Positions 14,508-17,403 of a DNA stretch of 17,403 nucleotides are shown piece by piece (position 1 is the stretch's first letter; each line of letters starts with the position of its first letter). Both the position numbers and the translations under genes were made by a program. The notes beneath the pieces were generated by a model. That model saw only the letters and a list, made by a program, of their open reading frames with translations, was not told the DNA's origin and ran no database searches. This DNA comes from Aquirhabdus sp. GTDB lineage: Bacteria; Pseudomonadota; Gammaproteobacteria; Pseudomonadales; Moraxellaceae. The stretch lies in assembly GCA_030151145.1 (NCBI GenBank), contig JASLEL010000370.1:1-17403 (forward strand), in the 5' to 3' direction.

Positions 14508-15363
14508 GTGTCCAGGATTCCAAGAGTTTGACCGCCGCAGAGAAATCGCTGTCTTCCGGTAGCGCTGAGCTTGCTGCGCGATAGAGGCTTTGGGTCAGCA
14601 CAAGGATCGGGGCTGGCAATTTGGCACTGTGTACGAGGTCAATGGCGATACCGGTGTCTTTGGCGAGCAGGTTGAGTGCAAAGGTCAGTGGGAACTCGCG
14701 GTTGAGTACGCGATGCGGCAAGGTGTTCTCCGTGACCATGCTCTTGCCGCTGGAGGCATTGATACAGGCCAGTGCGGCATCGAGTTTGACGCCATGTGCT
14801 TTGAGTGCGCTAAAGCCTTCGGCGACTGACCAGAGGTTGACGGCAAGCAGCATGTTGTTAATGGCTTTCACCGCAAAGCCAGCCCCGCTTGCACCCACGT
14901 ATTCGATCAATCCAGCAAAAGGCGCTATCGCAGTACGTGCGCGTGCCAGTGCATCCTCATCGCCGCCGACCATGACAGTCAGCGTACCGCGCTCGGCACC
15001 AATGGTCTGACCCGAGACCGGTGCATCCAGATAAGCAACGCCAGATGCTGCAAGTAAAACCGACAGATGCTTGGCTGAGGTAGGCTCGCCGCTGGTGCAG
15101 TCGACCCAGATGCTGCCTGCTTTAGGCGGGTGGGCTGCGATCAGGGCTTCGACCTCGGCGCTGGTCGGCAGGCATGAAAAAATCACATCGGCCTGCACGG
15201 CCTGCTCAATGGGCGTTGCTGTGGTGCCGAATGCGGCGGCATGCGCTTCTGCCTTGGCGAAGGTACGGTTCCAGACGCGGACGTCAGAGAAGGCCTTGGG
15301 CAGATGAGCGGCCATACGCCAGCCCATGGCACCCATACCCAGAAAAGCTACAGATTGTGTCAT
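14488..15363 (-). CDS. NAD(P)-dependent beta-hydroxyacid dehydrogenase (3-hydroxyisobutyrate dehydrogenase family)
   Basis: The protein has 291 residues from ATG 15363, with AGGA 9 bases upstream. The TTG two codons earlier is a less likely start. An N-terminal Rossmann fold shows FLGMGAMG (8-14 region) for the dinucleotide. Substrate-binding DAPVSGQTIGAERGTL (113-128, with S117), catalytic Lys166 (AVKAINNML) and N170 fit the family, and the C-terminal half is all-helical. Lengths near 290 are typical. The enzyme oxidises a 3-hydroxyacid such as 3-hydroxyisobutyrate, tartronate semialdehyde or succinic semialdehyde derivatives in the cytoplasm. No valine-degradation genes (mmsA, acyl-CoA dehydrogenase) lie nearby, so the substrate is open. 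It follows the Cdd1-like gene after 52 bases on the same strand and may share its promoter. Confidence 0.88.
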   Translation of the reverse strand: MTQSVAFLGMGAMGWRMAAHLPKAFSDVRVWNRTFAKAEAHAAAFGTTATPIEQAVQADVIFSCLPTSAEVEALIAAHPPKAGSIWVDCTSGEPTSAKHLSVLLAASGVAYLDAPVSGQTIGAERGTLTVMVGGDEDALARARTAIAPFAGLIEYVGASGAGFAVKAINNMLLAVNLWSVAEGFSALKAHGVKLDAALACINASSGKSMVTENTLPHRVLNREFPLTFALNLLAKDTGIAIDLVHSAKLPAPILVLTQSLYRAASSALPEDSDFSAAVKLLESWTHQTLEV

Positions 15364-15415
15364 GCTCAAAAATCCTGTGAAACAAGGTGGGGAAATTCAA
15401 CGGGGATCGGATGGC

Positions 15416-15712
15416 TCATGATGTGCGTTGAGCCAGTGTCTGTTTGCGCTCAGCGGTGTAATGCCACCAAGGCTTCGCGTCATCACCTGCCATAAAGCGG
15501 GTCAGCGAAATAAAGGTATCTAGCATGCAGGGGTCTACAGCGCAGCCACTAAGGGTACAAAGCTGCTCAAACAGCACGTAGGGATCTTTACCCTGCAACT
15601 GCTGAGGCTCGGTCATACCCAGCATCTGTAAATCATGTGCGACCCGCGGGCCGACATTGGGCAGGTCAGTCAGACGATGTAGGCGTGTGCGGTCAACTTT
15701 ATCGGGATGCAT
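15416..15712 (-). CDS. Helix-hairpin-helix protein, Cdd1 ('pathogenicity locus') family
   Basis: The 98-residue protein starts at ATG 15712. No clear Shine-Dalgarno is present, but an extended -10 promoter lies about 36 bases upstream. The helix-hairpin-helix LTDLPNVGPRVAHDLQMLGM (14-33) and the following QLQGKDPYVLFEQLC match the Cdd1 family (PF11731). So do DPCMLDTFISLTRFM (60-74) and the aromatic PWWHYTAERK near the C-terminus. The name 'pathogenicity locus' is historical and gives no function. The HhH suggests DNA or protein binding like that of DNA-repair proteins, but nothing is established. It may be co-transcribed with the dehydrogenase gene 52 bases downstream. Family assignment is from remembered motifs. 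Confidence 0.82.
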   Translation of the reverse strand: MHPDKVDRTRLHRLTDLPNVGPRVAHDLQMLGMTEPQQLQGKDPYVLFEQLCTLSGCAVDPCMLDTFISLTRFMAGDDAKPWWHYTAERKQTLAQRTS

Positions 15713-15747
15713 GGCTGGCGCGATGAGGTGATTCTTAGACCGGATGG

Positions 15748-15756
15748 ATTATGACA
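15748..15756 (-). promoter_or_regulatory. Extended -10 promoter for the Cdd1-like gene
   Basis: On the minus strand TGTCATAAT (15756-15748) is an extended -10 element (TGn plus CATAAT, 5/6). The -35 region is poor (TTGCCG at 15 bases, or GCTTGC at 17), as is usual for extended -10 promoters. It lies between the efp terminator and the Cdd1-like ATG at 15712. Confidence 0.5.
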
Positions 15757-15783
15757 TAAAAATAAAACCGGCAAGCCAAAAAC

Positions 15784-15811
15784 AAAAAAGAGAACCGAAG
15801 TTCTCTTTTTT
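15784..15811 (-). terminator. Terminator of efp with UUCG tetraloop
   Basis: A perfect 12-bp stem AAAAAAGAGAAC/GTTCTCTTTTTT encloses a four-base loop. Read on the minus strand the loop is UUCG closed by C-G, a very stable tetraloop, and it is followed by TTTTTTGTTTTT. It starts about 20 bases after the efp stop. Confidence 0.95.
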
Positions 15812-15830
15812 GACATCAACAGTCGGATGA

Positions 15831-16397
15831 TCAGTTCTTGGCGCGTGCGCGGAAAGAACCGTCACGCGAGTCGATTTCGATACGCTCGCCGATTTCGATG
15901 AAGGCGGCAACTTGCAGTTCAAAACCGGATTTCAGTTTGGCAACTTTGGTCACTTTACCCGAAGTATCGCCTTTGGCGGCAGGTTCGGTGTATTCAACTT
16001 CACGCACGATGATGGTCGGCAGCTCAACCGAGATTGGCTTGCCTTCGTAGAAGGTCACTTCACAGATGTCTTCCATGCCGTCTTCGATGAAGTTTTTGGT
16101 ATCACCGAGGTTTTCTTCTTCGACTTCGTACTGGTTGAACTCGGTGTCCATGAAGATGTACATCGGGTCAGCGAAGTAGGAGTAGGTGACTTCTTTGGTT
16201 TCCAGAATGATCTGGTCAAACTTTTCGTCAGCTTTGTAGACGGATTCCTGAGCCTGTTCGTTCAGCAGGTTTTTCATCTTCATTTTGACAACGGCAGAGT
16301 TACGGCCGGATTTGTTGAATTCGGTCTTCAGGACAACCATCGGTTTGCCATCGACCATAATGACGTTGCCAGATTTAATTTCTTGTGCGGTTTTCAT
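15831..16397 (-). CDS. efp: Translation elongation factor P (arginine type)
   Basis: The 188-residue protein starts at ATG 16397 (MKTAQEIKSG), with AGGA 9 bases upstream. The in-frame start at 16463 would add 22 unconserved residues. EF-P binds between the P and E sites and relieves ribosomes stalled at polyproline. Domain I has the tip loop FNKSGRN with Arg32, not the Lys34 of E. coli (PGKGQ). Domains II and III follow, with VTYSYFADPMYIFMDTEFNQYE and EPAAKGDTSGKV as in Pseudomonas EF-P. An Arg32 tip is rhamnosylated by EarP, whose gene lies just upstream on the same strand. The 151-base gap holds a promoter-like TTGGCA/TAGAAT, so efp probably has its own promoter as well. It ends at a strong terminator. 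Confidence 0.97.
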   Translation of the reverse strand: MKTAQEIKSGNVIMVDGKPMVVLKTEFNKSGRNSAVVKMKMKNLLNEQAQESVYKADEKFDQIILETKEVTYSYFADPMYIFMDTEFNQYEVEEENLGDTKNFIEDGMEDICEVTFYEGKPISVELPTIIVREVEYTEPAAKGDTSGKVTKVAKLKSGFELQVAAFIEIGERIEIDSRDGSFRARAKN

Positions 16398-16421
16398 GGG
16401 GGTGAATCCTAGGGAGCGTTT

Positions 16422-16463
16422 AATCGGGCGAGATTCTACCCGATTTCGGAGGGGATTTGCCAA
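16422..16463 (-). promoter_or_regulatory. Candidate efp promoter with inverted repeat around the -10
   Basis: On the minus strand TTGGCA (16463-16458, 5/6) and TAGAAT (16438-16433, 5/6) are separated by 19 bases, longer than the optimum. The perfect repeat CCCGATT/AATCGGG (16439-16445 and 16422-16428) brackets the -10 box with a 10-base spacer. It could be an operator or form a leader hairpin. Confidence 0.5.
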
Positions 16464-16548
16464 ACATCGTCGGCTTTTTCAAGAGCCAGCGGTCGGAATC
16501 CGGTAAATTTTAGCGCTTAATACGATTGGTCCGGTTTGTTGTTGGATG

Positions 16549-17403
16549 TTAGGGAGGATTGAGCCATTGTATGAGCCGCTCGGTCAGGCTGGATTGGGCA
16601 AGTAAAATATCACCCCATTGAGCTGCCTGAGCAGACCATGCATGATGAGACGTCAGCAACTTTGACCAAATCCCGGGTGTCGAAGGCGCCGCGCCATTCC
16701 AGATGTCCATCGCCAGATGCCAGTGGGCATTGGGTGTGGTGACCTGATCGACATGGCTGATCCAGGCGTGCAGCTTGGTCAGGTGAGTGTCTTCGTCCTG
16801 CGGATAGATATGCCAGATCCAGGGACGACCCGCCCATTGGGCGCGGACGCAGGAGTCCTCGCCACGGACAAAATTGAGGTCTGAGGCCCATAGCAGCCGG
16901 TCGTACTGGTCGTGCGACAGGAAGGGCAAAATCTGGATGGTCAGTGATCCTTGCTCGATACGATCACCACGCGTCAGCGGCTGTCCCGACCATGATGAGA
17001 TCTCTGGGACGGCCTTGCTGATCGGTACGAGCAGCAGCGTTGCAGTGTGATCTGCTGCCAGTGCGGTCAATAGATCCGGTAATGCGGGATTTTCATATGA
17101 AAACAGCGAGATTTTACGGGTATAGCGTAAGGTATCGGCAATGCCCAGCGTTTGCCAGAATGTGGTTTGCACATCAGGGTTTTGCTGAAAATGATCACGT
17201 GTCTGGATCAGGTCTGCTTCGCGTAGCAGGCCGCCACTCTGTGCGGTGACACTGGGAAACCAGAACGTCTGTACCAGACCGGTCGCTGGATGAGTCGAGG
17301 TCATACCATGGCAATCACTGACCCAGCTTTCGGCACTTAAATATTCCAGATTGATCCAGCGTGGCGGTTGACCATTCGCCGCCTGCTGTTTCATCTGTGC
17401 CAG
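16549..17403 (-). CDS. earP: EF-P arginine-32 rhamnosyltransferase EarP (5' end outside window)
   Basis: The frame is open to the window edge, so the N-terminal domain is cut off; 284 residues are visible. EarP transfers rhamnose from dTDP-L-rhamnose to Arg32 of EF-P with inversion. WINLEYLSAESWV opens the fragment. Other family signatures are KISLFSYENPALPDLL, the nucleotide-sugar site PFLSHDQYDRLLWASDLNFV and RGEDSCVRAQWAGRPWIWHIY, which includes the catalytic Glu-Asp pair (RGED) reported in Pseudomonas and Neisseria EarP. The first catalytic Asp residues belong to the missing N-terminus. The family is DUF2331, with a GT-B fold and about 370-380 residues in all. It is followed by efp, its only known substrate, after a 151-base gap. 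The start codon is not visible; the ATG at 17394 is internal. Confidence 0.95.
   Translation of the reverse strand: MAQMKQQAANGQPPRWINLEYLSAESWVSDCHGMTSTHPATGLVQTFWFPSVTAQSGGLLREADLIQTRDHFQQNPDVQTTFWQTLGIADTLRYTRKISLFSYENPALPDLLTALAADHTATLLLVPISKAVPEISSWSGQPLTRGDRIEQGSLTIQILPFLSHDQYDRLLWASDLNFVRGEDSCVRAQWAGRPWIWHIYPQDEDTHLTKLHAWISHVDQVTTPNAHWHLAMDIWNGAAPSTPGIWSKLLTSHHAWSAQAAQWGDILLAQSSLTERLIQWLNPP

Noticed and set aside
15912..16412. Plus-strand 166-codon frame antisense to efp
   Set aside because: Fully covered by the conserved EF-P gene; the Phe/Val/His-rich translation has no family resemblance.

Overview
This window looks like ordinary chromosome from a gammaproteobacterium of the Pseudomonadales, most probably a Moraxellaceae relative of Acinetobacter. 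That placement is an inference. It rests on moderate GC (about 50-55% by eye), a pilZ-tatD pair as in Pseudomonas, an isolated gspHIJK operon, a periplasmic binding protein of a type I associate with Acinetobacter, and an arginine-type EF-P next to its rhamnosyltransferase EarP. I see no insertion sequence, phage gene, CRISPR array, tRNA or rRNA.

Left part (1-3198). The 3' end of a TgpA-like membrane transglutaminase gene converges on an orphan periplasmic solute-binding protein gene, with an 18-bp perfect stem-loop between them. A gene-poor stretch of about 350 bp follows, then a DedA-rhodanese fusion.

Middle part (3199-8294, all + strand). A leader with several hairpins precedes pilZ. Next come a TatD-family metal hydrolase, a TetR regulator, and gspH-gspI-gspJ-gspK, the minor pseudopilins that form the tip of the type II secretion pseudopilus. 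The gsp genes overlap or nearly touch, so they should be translated in a coupled way. No other T2SS gene lies in the window.

Right part. A long, divergent 6-pyruvoyl-tetrahydropterin synthase-like gene has a perfect -10 box upstream. It is followed by hrpA (1345 codons) and a FabH-like 3-ketoacyl-ACP synthase III, all on +. A strong terminator separates these from a minus-strand block: an NAD(P)-dependent beta-hydroxyacid dehydrogenase, a small helix-hairpin-helix (Cdd1-like) protein, efp, and earP running off the right edge. EarP modifies EF-P on Arg32, and both partners sit here in tandem.

The most unusual signals are regulatory or structural: the multi-hairpin pilZ leader, palindromes in several promoter regions, the Ser/Thr/Ala-rich tail of GspJ, an AT-rich hydrophilic insert inside HrpA, and the altered Cys-His spacing in the pterin synthase homologue. 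I found no clearly new multi-gene system.
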